Below, piece after piece: positions 24,377-31,938 of a stretch of DNA of 64,000 nucleotides. The DNA is taken from assembly GCF_009914055.1 (NCBI RefSeq), contig NZ_CP028271.1, positions 2,046,001-2,110,000 on the forward strand, in the 5' to 3' direction. Under the pieces are notes generated by a model, which did not search any database, had not been told where the DNA came from, and saw only the letters and a program-made list of their open reading frames with translations. This stretch comes from Mixta intestinalis (lineage in GTDB: Bacteria > Pseudomonadota > Gammaproteobacteria > Enterobacterales > Enterobacteriaceae). A program made the position numbers and the translations under genes. Position 1 is the stretch's first letter. Each line of letters begins with the position of its first letter.

Positions 24377-24805
24377 ATGGAACAGTACTACTACAGCACA
24401 TCAAAAAACCTGCTATTCCCGGGGTCACTTTTTAGCGATTACAACGACGTCGGGATGTGGCCGGATGACGCCAAGCCTGTTAGTGACGAAATCTACCAGG
24501 AATTTGGCTCCACCCCGGCCCCGGCAGGAAAAATCATGGTGACGGGTGATGATGGGCTACCGGCGTGGGGTGACCAGCCAGCGCCTACGCAGGATGAATT
24601 GATAGCGAATGCGGAATCTAAAAAATCGTCCCTGCTGGCGGCGGCAGCGGCGGCTATTGCACCGCTACAGGATGCCGTAGACCTCGACATTGCCACAGAC
24701 GAAGAAACCGCGTTGCAGACGGCCTGGAAAAAATACCGGGTATTGTTGAACCGTGTGGACACCAGCGTGGCCCCGGACATTGAGTGGCCCGAAACACCCG
24801 AATAA
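24377..24805 (+). CDS. tail fibre assembly chaperone (Mu gpU / Tfa-like)
   Basis: 142 residues, 2 bp after the fibre gene. The Tfa family chaperone helps fold the fibre tip. The N-terminus (YYYSTSKNLLFPGSLFSDY) and the stretch GDDGLPAWGDQPAPTQDELIANAE, then an Ala-rich helix and LQTAWKKYRVLLNRVDTS, are typical. It is matched to this fibre. No second fibre/chaperone set and no invertase follow; the next genes are com/mom. Confidence 0.92.
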   Translation: MEQYYYSTSKNLLFPGSLFSDYNDVGMWPDDAKPVSDEIYQEFGSTPAPAGKIMVTGDDGLPAWGDQPAPTQDELIANAESKKSSLLAAAAAAIAPLQDAVDLDIATDEETALQTAWKKYRVLLNRVDTSVAPDIEWPETPE

Positions 24806-24814
24806 AACACCAAC

Positions 24815-24869
24815 ACCGATCGATTAACGAATAATTGATCGGTGATATCGATCAATTATGATGTAGTAA
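24815..24869 (+). promoter_or_regulatory. GATC cluster and putative C site of the com/mom promoter
   Basis: Three GATC sites at 24818, 24837 and 24850 lie in overlapping inverted repeats (ACCGATCGATT 24815-24825 with AATTGATCGGT 24833-24843; TTGATC 24835-24840 with GATCAA 24850-24855). In Mu, Dam methylation of three GATC sites upstream of mom excludes OxyR and permits transcription. Just downstream, TTAT-N6-GTAA (24856-24869) resembles the TTAT-N6-ATAA site of the late activator C. Number, spacing and place match Mu; the activity is inferred. Confidence 0.7.
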
Positions 24870-24897
24870 ACCCCGCCAACTAACAGGCGTAAATAAA

Positions 24898-24927
24898 ATG
24901 ACCTCCATTAAATTATAACGGAGGTCA
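24898..24927 (+). promoter_or_regulatory. com leader hairpin with six-codon mini-ORF
   Basis: TGACCTCC (24899-24906) pairs perfectly with GGAGGTCA (24920-24927), extended past one mismatch by TTA/TAA around loop AATTA. The 3' arm is the com Shine-Dalgarno (GGAGG), so the hairpin would block com translation. The 5' arm is itself the start of a mini-ORF, ATG at 24898, reading MTSIKL then TAA at 24916-24918. A ribosome on it would open the hairpin. Confidence 0.65.
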
Positions 24928-24930
24928 AAA

Positions 24931-25128
24931 ATGCAAGAAATCCGCTGTAAGAACTGCAATAAGTTGCTGTTTAAGGGCGTTTTTAATAGCGTAGAGGTCA
25001 AGTGCCCGCGCTGCAAACGTCTCATATCAATCTCGAATGCCGCAGAGCATCCCACAGGGCAAGAACAAGATAGTGGGAAAAGAGAACAAATCACGCGTAC
25101 TAACCAAGCCTGCGCCCGTCATGTATGA
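24931..25128 (+). CDS. com: Com, zinc-finger translational activator of mom
   Basis: 65 residues, very close to Mu Com as I remember it: Cys6-x2-Cys9 and Cys25-x2-Cys28 form the zinc finger (IRCKNCNKLLFKG, VKCPRCKR), followed by the conserved AEHPT and GKRE segments. Com binds the mom message and opens its translation start. The gene overlaps the mom start, as in Mu. Strong RBS CGGAGG at 24919-24924, itself inside a hairpin. Since mom is broken here, Com currently has no intact partner. Confidence 0.93.
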   Translation: MQEIRCKNCNKLLFKGVFNSVEVKCPRCKRLISISNAAEHPTGQEQDSGKREQITRTNQACARHV

Positions 25129-25788
25129 CGGCCAGGTAGTCGGTTACGGTTCACACGAACTAAGGGTCGAGACTATCCCCTGTTGGCTGGCAAGAGCTAT
25201 CGTTGTCGCAAAGCATTATTCAGGCCGTTTCGTTAATAATTCATACCTGCATCTGGGGGTATTCTCCGGGCGTGATCTGGTTGGTGTGCTCCAGTTCGGC
25301 TACGCCATGAACCGAACAGTGGTCGGCGAGTGGTACTGGGAACGGGTAATCGGGAATATATGGAGCTCAACCGGATGTGGTTGCACGACTGTATGCCTCG
25401 CAATTCTGAGTCAAGGGCGATCAGCTATTCGCTAAAGGCGATAAAGCAGCTTCATCCGTCTGTTCAGTGGGTGCAGTCATTCGCGGATGAGCGCTGCGGG
25501 CGTGCGGGTGTGGTTTACCAGGCCTCTAATTTTGAATTCATAGGAAGCCACTACAGGAAGTTTTATGAGCTGGACGGCGAGTGGTATCACGAGATAGCAA
25601 TGAACGCTGTGAATCGCTCTGGTGAGCGTGGGCGGCATCTGAGGGCTAACCGAGAGCGTGCAACGGTGCACAAATTTAAGCAGTTTAGATACGTCCGATT
25701 TATCAATAAGCGAGCAAGAAAGCGACTAAACACGAAGCTATTTCACGTTCAACCATACCCGAAACCCGAACCGGTTGTAGTGGTGTAG
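25073..25788 (+). pseudogene. mom: mom, DNA modification gene, frameshifted
   Basis: Mom converts adenine in phage DNA to a carbamoylmethyl-type modified base that protects against restriction. The start is probably GTG 25073 (ATG 25037 possible), inside com. The first frame reads to FGYAMN at 25310-25312. The protein then continues only in another frame as PNSGRRVVLGTGN, REYMELNRMWLHD and so on to the stop at 25786-25788. Adding one C in the CC at 25312-25313 restores a continuous Mom-like protein. The unrepaired frame stops at 25435. A sequencing error is the alternative to a real mutation. Confidence 0.85.
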
Positions 25789-25798
25789 TTCAGTTAAA

Positions 25799-25829
25799 AT
25801 GCGACAATTCAGGTTGTCGCATCTTTTTT
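25799..25829 (+). terminator. terminator at the prophage right end
   Basis: Stem ATGCGACAA (25799-25807) with TTGTCGCAT (25814-25822), loop TTCAGG, then C and six T to 25829. It ends late transcription after mom. Its 3' arm and T run also form the inner transposase-like end repeat. Confidence 0.9.
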
Positions 25830-25862
25830 GAATCGCGTTCGCGCTTTTTGTGAACCGCTACA
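25813..25862 (+). mobile_element. Mu-type right end (attR) with R2- and R1-like repeats
   Basis: Two tandem ~23-bp repeats, 25813-25835 and 25835-25857 (about 15 of 23 positions alike), share the TCGC...TTTT...GAA.CG pattern of Mu transposase sites and lie in the R2-R1 arrangement. The last bases CGCTACA end in the conserved CA at 25862; Mu has CGCTTCA. Host DNA follows, so CCGGA (25863-25867) should be one copy of the 5-bp target duplication. The other copy lies at the left end, outside the window. Confidence 0.88.
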
Positions 25863-25863
25863 C

Positions 25864-25882
25864 CGGATGCCGTTGGCATCCG
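25864..25882 (+). repeat. hairpin between attR and the dehydrogenase
   Basis: CGGATGCC (25864-25871) and GGCATCCG (25875-25882) form an 8-bp stem with loop GTT. No T tract follows. It is host DNA immediately beside the phage end and could be an operator or leader element of the dehydrogenase gene. Confidence 0.5.
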
Positions 25883-25906
25883 CGTAACTAATCGTGGGAG
25901 ATAAAG

Positions 25907-27055
25907 ATGAGCTTTTTACTGGCGTTACCGGGCATTAGCCTGCATGGCTACGGGGCCATTGAGGATCTGGCACAGCTGCTGGCACAAAAAAAATGGGGCA
26001 AGGCGCTGATCGTCACCGACGGGCAGCTGGCTGAACTGGACCTGACACGCAGCCTGACCGACAGCCTGCAACGGCAGAATATCCCTTACGCCCTGTTTAC
26101 CGGTGTGGCACCGAATCCTACTGAAGAACAGGTGCAGGCGGGTCTGGCCGCTTTTCGCCAGCAGCAGTGCGATTTCCTGATTGCCTTCGGCGGCGGCAGC
26201 CCAATTGACAGCGCGAAAGGAATAAAAATTCTTACCGCCAATCCCGGCAAAGCGGTTGATTACGCGGGCGTCGGTAAGGTGAAGCAGCCAGGCGTACCGC
26301 TGGTAGCCATCAATACCACCGCCGGGACCGCCGCTGAAGCGACCAGCAACGCGGTGATTACCGACAGCGCGCGTCAGGTTAAGCAGGTGATTATCGACAG
26401 CCACCTGATCCCCGATATCGCCGTTGACGATCCGGGCGTCATGTTGGGCATTCCGGCAGGTGTTACCGCCGCCACCGGTATGGATGCGCTGACACATGCG
26501 CTGGAAGCCTACGTTTCCAAAGGCGCGCACGTGCTGACCGATCCTAACGCGCTGGAAGCTATCCGGCTGATTCATCGCTGGCTGCCGGTCGCAGTAGCAG
26601 ATGGCAGCAACCGCGAAGCGCGGGAAATGATGGCCTGCGCGCAATATCTGGCAGGGATGGCGTTTAACAGCGCGGGCCTGGGGCTGGTGCATGCGCTGGC
26701 GCATCAGCCGGGTGCTACCCATAACCTGCCGCACGGTGTTTGCAACGCGATTCTGCTGCCGGTAGTCGCGGCGTTTAATCGTCCGGCAAGCGTAGCGCGT
26801 TTCGCCCGCATCGCCACCGCGTTGGGCGTTGATACGTCGGCAATGGATGAGGAAGCCGCCAGCCACGCCGCGATTGAAGCGCTGCGTCAGCTTGCCCGTC
26901 AGGTTGGTATCCCCGCCGGATTCCGCGAACTGGGCATTGAAGAGAAAGATATCGAAAACTGGCTGGACAAGGCGCTGGCCGATCCCTGCGCGCCAGCGAA
27001 TCCCCGCACCGCTACGCGTGAGCAGGTACGGGAACTCTATCAGCAGGCGCTGTAA
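25907..27055 (+). CDS. iron-containing alcohol dehydrogenase, YiaY-like
   Basis: 382 residues; RBS GGGAG. A group III (Fe-dependent) NAD(P)-linked alcohol dehydrogenase. The cofactor loop GGGSPIDSAKG lies near residues 95-105. The metal ligands are visible in GMDALTHALE (Asp and His four apart), GLVHALAHQ and NLPHGVCNA. It resembles E. coli YiaY/FucO in length and plan but the substrate is uncertain. The phage right end is only 44 bp upstream, so its native promoter is probably displaced. A hairpin (25864-25882) fills most of the remaining leader. Confidence 0.9.
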   Translation: MSFLLALPGISLHGYGAIEDLAQLLAQKKWGKALIVTDGQLAELDLTRSLTDSLQRQNIPYALFTGVAPNPTEEQVQAGLAAFRQQQCDFLIAFGGGSPIDSAKGIKILTANPGKAVDYAGVGKVKQPGVPLVAINTTAGTAAEATSNAVITDSARQVKQVIIDSHLIPDIAVDDPGVMLGIPAGVTAATGMDALTHALEAYVSKGAHVLTDPNALEAIRLIHRWLPVAVADGSNREAREMMACAQYLAGMAFNSAGLGLVHALAHQPGATHNLPHGVCNAILLPVVAAFNRPASVARFARIATALGVDTSAMDEEAASHAAIEALRQLARQVGIPAGFRELGIEEKDIENWLDKALADPCAPANPRTATREQVRELYQQAL

Positions 27056-27061
27056 AAAGGC

Positions 27062-28174
27062 TTACAGGGCGCGGAAGGCGATTTCGCCTGGAATGACCTC
27101 GCCCTGCCAGTAAAGCTGCGCCGCAACACTACCCGCCAGTTCACGGTAAAGCGCGGTAAACTCGCTGTCGGGTCGACGAATAACCGTCGGCTCGCCAACG
27201 TCGAGATCCTCACGCAGATGGATATGCAGCGGCAGTTGACCGAGCAGACGGGTATGGTATTTCTCCGCCAGCAGCTGCGCACCGCCGGTACCGAAGATCG
27301 GTTCATGGTGACCGCAGTTGCTGCAAATATGCATGCTCATATTTTCCACCACGCCCAGTACCGGTACCTCAACTTTCTCAAACATGACAATGCCTTTACG
27401 CGCATCAATCAGCGCAACATCCTGCGGCGTCGTCACCACCAGTGCACCGGTAACCGGAATGTTTTGCGCCAGCGTCAGCTGAATATCGCCTGTACCCGGC
27501 GGCATATCCAGCACCAGATAATCGAGCTCTGGCCATAGCGTTTCATTCAATAGCTGCATCAACGCCTTGCTGGCCATCGGACCACGCCACACCATCGCAT
27601 TATCTTCCGTCACCAGATAGCCGATGGAGTTAGTGGCGAGGCCGTGCGACATAATCGGTGCCATATGCTTGCCGTCCGGCGAGGCGGGACGCTGATCTTC
27701 AGTGCCAAGCATGGTGGGAATAGATGGCCCGTAAATATCGGCGTCGAGAATGCCGACTTTCGCCCCTTCAGCAGCCAGCGCCAGCGCCATATTCACTGCG
27801 GTGCTGGATTTACCGACGCCGCCTTTGCCGGAGCTGACGGCGATAATATTTTTCACGCCGTTAACGCCCGCCTGATTTTTTACCCGCTTCAGGGTGGCGA
27901 TATCGTGACTCAGCCGCCAGTCAATCGCCTGCGCGCCGGTGATGCGCAGCAGTTCAGCGCTGACTTGCTCTTTCAGTGTTTCGAAGCCGCTGCCCCAGGC
28001 GAAAGGCATTTTAATGTCGATATGCAGTGTGCCATCCATCAGCGCCACATGATGTAATGCCTTAAGTGCGGTCAGGTTATGCTTCAGCGTCGGATGTTCA
28101 AAAGTGGCCAAGATGCCGGCGACCATAGCGCGCAGCGTGTCGGGCGAAAATGCCCCGTGGGATTGTGAACTCAT
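27062..28174 (-). CDS. apbC: iron-sulfur cluster carrier protein ApbC/Mrp
   Basis: 370 residues, usual length. A P-loop ATPase that binds and delivers [4Fe-4S] clusters. The N-terminal DUF59-like domain (residues 1-80) precedes a deviant Walker A SSGKGGVGKSS at 114-124. DADIYGPSIP and DMPPGTGD are further MinD/Mrp motifs, and the CSNCG pair late in the protein is the cluster-binding CxxC. It is divergent from metG, as in E. coli. Leftward TATAAT at 28205-28200 is a possible -10. RBS AAGGAG. Confidence 0.96.
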   Translation of the reverse strand: MSSQSHGAFSPDTLRAMVAGILATFEHPTLKHNLTALKALHHVALMDGTLHIDIKMPFAWGSGFETLKEQVSAELLRITGAQAIDWRLSHDIATLKRVKNQAGVNGVKNIIAVSSGKGGVGKSSTAVNMALALAAEGAKVGILDADIYGPSIPTMLGTEDQRPASPDGKHMAPIMSHGLATNSIGYLVTEDNAMVWRGPMASKALMQLLNETLWPELDYLVLDMPPGTGDIQLTLAQNIPVTGALVVTTPQDVALIDARKGIVMFEKVEVPVLGVVENMSMHICSNCGHHEPIFGTGGAQLLAEKYHTRLLGQLPLHIHLREDLDVGEPTVIRRPDSEFTALYRELAGSVAAQLYWQGEVIPGEIAFRAL

Positions 28175-28277
28175 CCCTTCTCCTTATCGTTCAGGTTATA
28201 TTATATCCAACGCGCAACCAGCCTCCGCTGCCAGGCCCGCCGGATATAATCAGTTTCGGCTTAAGCATACCAGAAGC

Positions 28278-28300
28278 CCAGGCAAAGCGTGTTTGCCTGG
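28278..28300. repeat. hairpin in the apbC-metG intergenic region
   Basis: CCAGGCAAA (28278-28286) and TTTGCCTGG (28292-28300) form a perfect 9-bp stem with loop GCGTG in the 212-bp divergent region. It may be an operator or part of the metG leader. No role is known to me. Confidence 0.45.
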
Positions 28301-28386
28301 CAATGCGATCATCCCTTTGTTTACGCCGGGTCAAGCTTTCGGTTACCATCTAAGACCCTTTTTAACCAGAAGAAACGTGTCCCGCT

Positions 28387-30417
28387 ATGACTCAAGTCGC
28401 GAAAAAAATAATGGTAACGTGCGCTCTGCCGTACGCAAATGGTCCCATCCATCTTGGCCATATGCTGGAGCATATCCAGGCCGATATCTGGGTCCGTTAC
28501 CAGCGAATGCGCGGCAATCAGGTTTGGTTCATCTGTGCTGACGACGCGCACGGCACGCCGATTATGCTGAAAGCGCAGCAGATGGGTATCACTCCGGAAC
28601 AGATGATTGCCGAGATGAGTCAGGCGCATCAGCAAGATTTCGCTGGCTTTAACATCAGCTATGACAACTATCACTCTACGCACAGCGATGAGAACCGTGA
28701 GCTGTCGGCGCTGATCTATGGCCGCCTGAAAGAGAACGGTTTTATTAAAAACCGTACCATTTCGCAGCTGTTCGACCCGGAAAAAGGCATGTTCCTGCCG
28801 GATCGCTTTGTGAAAGGCACCTGTCCGAAATGTAAAGCTGCCGACCAGTATGGCGATAACTGCGAAGTCTGTGGTTCCACCTACAGCCCAACCGAGCTTA
28901 TCGATCCGAAATCGGTGGTGTCTGGCGCAACGCCGGTTATGCGCGATTCCGAACATTTCTTCTTCGACCTGCCGTCGTTCAGCGAAATGTTACAGGCCTG
29001 GACCCGCTCTGGCGCATTGCAGGAGCAGGTGGCGAATAAGATGCAGGAGTGGTTTGAATCGGGCCTGCAACAGTGGGATATCTCCCGCGATGCGCCCTAC
29101 TTCGGTTTTGAAATTCCAGGTGCGCCGGGTAAATACTTTTACGTCTGGCTGGATGCGCCGATTGGCTATATGGGTTCCTTTAAGAACCTGTGCGACAAGC
29201 TCGGCGATCTCGACTTTGATGAATACTGGAAAAAAGATTCCACCACCGAGCTGTATCACTTTATCGGTAAGGACATTGTCTATTTCCACAGCCTGTTCTG
29301 GCCCGCGATGCTGGAAGGCAGCAACTTCCGCAAGCCGAACAACCTGTTCGTACACGGCTACGTGACGGTTAACGGTGCCAAAATGTCCAAGTCGCGCGGC
29401 ACCTTTATCAAGGCCAGCACCTGGCTTGAGCACCTCGACGCCGACAGCCTGCGCTACTACTACGCGGCGAAGCTTTCATCACGCATCGATGATATCGATC
29501 TGAACCTGGAAGATTTCGTGCAACGCGTTAATGCCGATATCGTTAACAAAGTGGTTAACCTCGCGTCCCGCAACGCGGGCTTTATCGCTAAACGTTTCGG
29601 AGGCAAACTGGCGGATACGCTGGCAGACCCGGCGCTGTATAAGACCTTTACCGATGCTGCGGAAAGCATTGGTGAAGCCTGGGCCAGCCGCGAATACGGT
29701 CGTGCCATTCGTGAAATTATGGCGCTGGCAGATGTAGCAAACCGCTATGTGGACGAGCAGGCACCGTGGGTAGTGGCGAAGCAGGAAGGCCGCGATGCCG
29801 ATTTGCAGGCAATATGCACCATGGGCATCAACCTGTTCCGCGTGCTGATGACCTGGCTGAAACCGGTGTTACCCAGCTTAAGCGAGCGCGTTGAAGGCTT
29901 CCTTAAAACCGAGCTGGAATGGGATGCGATTCATACGCCGCTGTTGAATCATGACGTTGCGCCGTTTAAAGCGCTCTACAGCCGTATCGAAATGCCGAAG
30001 GTGAATGCGCTGATTGAAGCCTCGAAAGAGGACGCCGCCGCCGCGAAACCGGCTGCAACCGGCCCGCTGGCTGAAGATCCCATCGCCGAAACCATTACCA
30101 TCGACGATTTCGCGAAGGTGGATATGCGCGTGGCGCTGATCAAAACCGCCGAGCTGGTTGAAGGATCCGATAAGCTGCTGCGTCTGGAGCTGGATGTCGG
30201 TGGTGAAACGCGCCAGATCTTCTCCGGCATTCGTGCTGCTTATCCCGATCCGTCGGTACTGGTGGGCCGCCATACTATTATTGTCGCTAACCTCGCACCG
30301 CGTAAAATGCGTTTTGGCGTCTCGGAAGGGATGGTGCTCTCTGCCGGACCGGGCGGTAAAGATCTCTTTATCCTCGGTGCAGACAGCGGCGCACAGCCCG
30401 GTATGCCGGTGAAATAA
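28387..30417 (+). CDS. metG: methionyl-tRNA synthetase
   Basis: 676 residues; charges tRNA-Met. The class I signature is visible near the N-terminus (PYANGPIHLGHMLEH, HIGH-type HLGH) and the KMSKS loop (AKMSKSRG) near residue 333. The zinc knuckle has Cys pairs in CPKCKAADQYGDNCEVCG around 146-163. The C-terminal ~110 residues (DFAKVDMRVALIKTAELVEGSD and on) are the tRNA-binding EMAP/Trbp111-like domain used for dimerisation. Length equals the E. coli enzyme. Confidence 0.98.
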   Translation: MTQVAKKIMVTCALPYANGPIHLGHMLEHIQADIWVRYQRMRGNQVWFICADDAHGTPIMLKAQQMGITPEQMIAEMSQAHQQDFAGFNISYDNYHSTHSDENRELSALIYGRLKENGFIKNRTISQLFDPEKGMFLPDRFVKGTCPKCKAADQYGDNCEVCGSTYSPTELIDPKSVVSGATPVMRDSEHFFFDLPSFSEMLQAWTRSGALQEQVANKMQEWFESGLQQWDISRDAPYFGFEIPGAPGKYFYVWLDAPIGYMGSFKNLCDKLGDLDFDEYWKKDSTTELYHFIGKDIVYFHSLFWPAMLEGSNFRKPNNLFVHGYVTVNGAKMSKSRGTFIKASTWLEHLDADSLRYYYAAKLSSRIDDIDLNLEDFVQRVNADIVNKVVNLASRNAGFIAKRFGGKLADTLADPALYKTFTDAAESIGEAWASREYGRAIREIMALADVANRYVDEQAPWVVAKQEGRDADLQAICTMGINLFRVLMTWLKPVLPSLSERVEGFLKTELEWDAIHTPLLNHDVAPFKALYSRIEMPKVNALIEASKEDAAAAKPAATGPLAEDPIAETITIDDFAKVDMRVALIKTAELVEGSDKLLRLELDVGGETRQIFSGIRAAYPDPSVLVGRHTIIVANLAPRKMRFGVSEGMVLSAGPGGKDLFILGADSGAQPGMPVK

Positions 30418-30476
30418 ACGTAGCGGTAATAAGGTTTTCTCCACCTTCAGCGATGGGAAAGCCTTTATTGCAGCAA

Positions 30477-30498
30477 GCCTCGCCCACTCGGGCGAGGC
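30477..30498 (+). terminator. hairpin after metG
   Basis: Stem GCCTCGCCC (30477-30485) with GGGCGAGGC (30490-30498) and loop ACTC, 60 bp after the metG stop. GC-rich, but followed by a mixed pyrimidine run rather than pure T, so terminator strength is uncertain. The remaining bases to 30712 hold the yohJ leader; no other gene is seen there. Confidence 0.5.
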
Positions 30499-30712
30499 GA
30501 TATCCCTCTCTGTCTTCTTATCAGTCGCCACACCCAGCGTTTTACTTTCATATCTGCACGTTAATATTTCGATATTCTTATTTAGCACACTATCATTATC
30601 TAAAGCCCTGCCGCTTCGCCCAGGCCACTCATCACCTTGCACATAAATGTGATCGGTAGCACAGTTAAGCGATTCAGCGTATGATGATTTGTAGTTAAAA
30701 CAGGAGTCTGCG

Positions 30713-31105
30713 ATGTCCAACGTGCTCTCTGCCTGCTGGTGCTACCTACGCGCCTTCATTATTATTTATCTCTGCCTGTATGCCGGCATTGCGGTTTCTT
30801 CGCTGTTGCCGATCGCCATTCCCGGCAGCATCCTCGGTATGTTGATTCTTTTTATTTTGCTCTGTACCCGTATTGTGCCGTTAAACTGGGTGAAACCTGG
30901 CTGCCACCTGCTGATTCGCTATATGGCGCTGCTGTTCGTGCCGATTAGCGTCGGCGTGATGAACTACACCGATATTCTCACTGCCCAGTTTGGGCCTATC
31001 GTTATTTCCTGTGTTATCAGTACCCTGCTGGTACTGGTGATCGTAGGTTACAGTTCTCATCGTCTGCACGGCAGGCCGATTATCGGAGAAAATAAAGATG
31101 AGTGA
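30713..31105 (+). CDS. yohJ: LrgA-family membrane protein YohJ
   Basis: 130 residues; RBS CAGGAG. The CidA/LrgA (UPF0299) family has four membrane segments, visible as hydrophobic stretches at about 12-30, 36-55, 65-85 and 95-115. LrgA-type proteins are holin-like or metabolite-export partners of LrgB. The YohK gene begins within its last 8 bp, so the pair is co-translated, as in E. coli before cdd. Export of small metabolites such as glycolate is discussed for plant homologues; the substrate here is unknown. Confidence 0.94.
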   Translation: MSNVLSACWCYLRAFIIIYLCLYAGIAVSSLLPIAIPGSILGMLILFILLCTRIVPLNWVKPGCHLLIRYMALLFVPISVGVMNYTDILTAQFGPIVISCVISTLLVLVIVGYSSHRLHGRPIIGENKDE

Positions 31106-31790
31106 TATCTGGTGGTCGCTGCCGCTGACGCTGGCGGTCTTTTTTGCTGCCCGACGGCTGGCAGCGCGGGTAAAAATTTCGCTACTCAACCCGCTACTGG
31201 TTTCGATGGCGATCATTATTCCGCTACTGCTGCTGATCAATATGCCCTATGCGCGCTATTTTCAGGGCAGTGAAATTCTTAATCATCTGTTGCAGCCTTC
31301 GGTAGTGGCGCTGGCGCTACCGCTGTTTGAACAGCTGCATCAGATTCGTGCACGCTGGAAATCCATTATCAGTATCTGCTTTATCGGCAGCGTGACCGCC
31401 ATGGTTTCCGGCACCGCGATTGCCCTGTGGCTCGGTGCCACACCGGAAATTGCCGCCACCATTATGCCAAAATCGGTTACGACGCCGATTGCGATGGCCG
31501 TTTCCGCCTCGCTGCACGGCATCCCGGCAATCAGCGCCATCTGCGTACTGATGGCGGGCGTGCTCGGCGCGGTATTCGGTCATATGTTGCTGAACCTGTT
31601 GCGGATCAAGACCAAAGCGTCACGCGGACTGGCAATCGGCAACGCTTCACATGCGTTGGGTACTGCACGCTGCGCCGAGCTCGATTTTCAGGAAGGGGCC
31701 TTTAGCTCGCTGGCGCTGGTGCTGTGCGGCATTATTACCTCATTACTGGCGCCCTTCCTTTTCCCGCTGGTGCTGAAGCTGTTCGGCTAG
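31098..31790 (+). CDS. yohK: LrgB-family membrane protein YohK
   Basis: 230 residues, multi-pass inner-membrane protein of the CidB/LrgB family. Typical stretches are PKSVTTPIAMAVSASLHGIPA and GNASHALGTARCAEL. It acts with YohJ. Overlap by 8 bp and the order yohJ-yohK-cdd match E. coli, suggesting a link to nucleoside or stress physiology, but its biochemical role is not established. Confidence 0.95.
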   Translation: MSDIWWSLPLTLAVFFAARRLAARVKISLLNPLLVSMAIIIPLLLLINMPYARYFQGSEILNHLLQPSVVALALPLFEQLHQIRARWKSIISICFIGSVTAMVSGTAIALWLGATPEIAATIMPKSVTTPIAMAVSASLHGIPAISAICVLMAGVLGAVFGHMLLNLLRIKTKASRGLAIGNASHALGTARCAELDFQEGAFSSLALVLCGIITSLLAPFLFPLVLKLFG

Positions 31791-31813
31791 ACTACAGCGA
31801 TCATGCTAAATTT

Positions 31814-31906
31814 TGCGAGAGATCGCGCAATTTGTAATTTCATTTCATGCCTTGCATTGCTGTAGCGACAAAGATCACATATAACCCCATTCCGGTGCTT
31901 TACAAT
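31814..31906 (+). promoter_or_regulatory. cdd promoter with two CRP-type sites
   Basis: A -10 box TACAAT lies at 31901-31906, giving a start near 31913. A CRP-like site (AGCGA-N6-TCACA, 31864-31879) is centred 41.5 bp upstream. A second (TGCGA-N6-GCGCA, 31814-31829) lies at -91.5. This is the same geometry as the E. coli cdd promoter, where CRP and CytR act together. CytR binding between the sites is inferred. Confidence 0.7.
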
Positions 31907-31938
31907 TTGGGGCCAGATCCCGTTATAAGAGGCATGCA

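Larger units (their letters stand above)
1..25862. mobile_element. Mu-like prophage, right-hand portion with right end
   Basis: Head, tail, lysis and com/mom genes appear in the order of phage Mu, from a Mor/C-type activator through lysozyme, terminases, portal, F, G, I/Z, T, sheath, tube, tape measure, N, P, baseplate, fibre and com/mom. The right end at 25862 finishes in CA and closely resembles the Mu right end. The left end, repressor and transposase A/B lie before the window, so completeness cannot be judged. Nearly all structural genes are intact and tightly packed, often with 4-17 bp overlaps. mom is frameshifted. No gin-like invertase and no second fibre set are seen. Confidence 0.97.

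Noticed and set aside
24899..24927. The com leader hairpin as a rightward terminator
   Set aside because: It is followed by AAAAATG, not a T tract, and its 3' arm is the com ribosome site.
25037..25435. A complete short Mom-like protein of 132 residues
   Set aside because: After YAMN the sequence becomes unlike Mom, while the matching continuation is in another frame; this is a frameshift product.
28200..28205. TATAAT as the proven apbC promoter
   Set aside because: A convincing -35 at the right spacing is missing, so it is mentioned only as a possible -10 and not listed as a feature.
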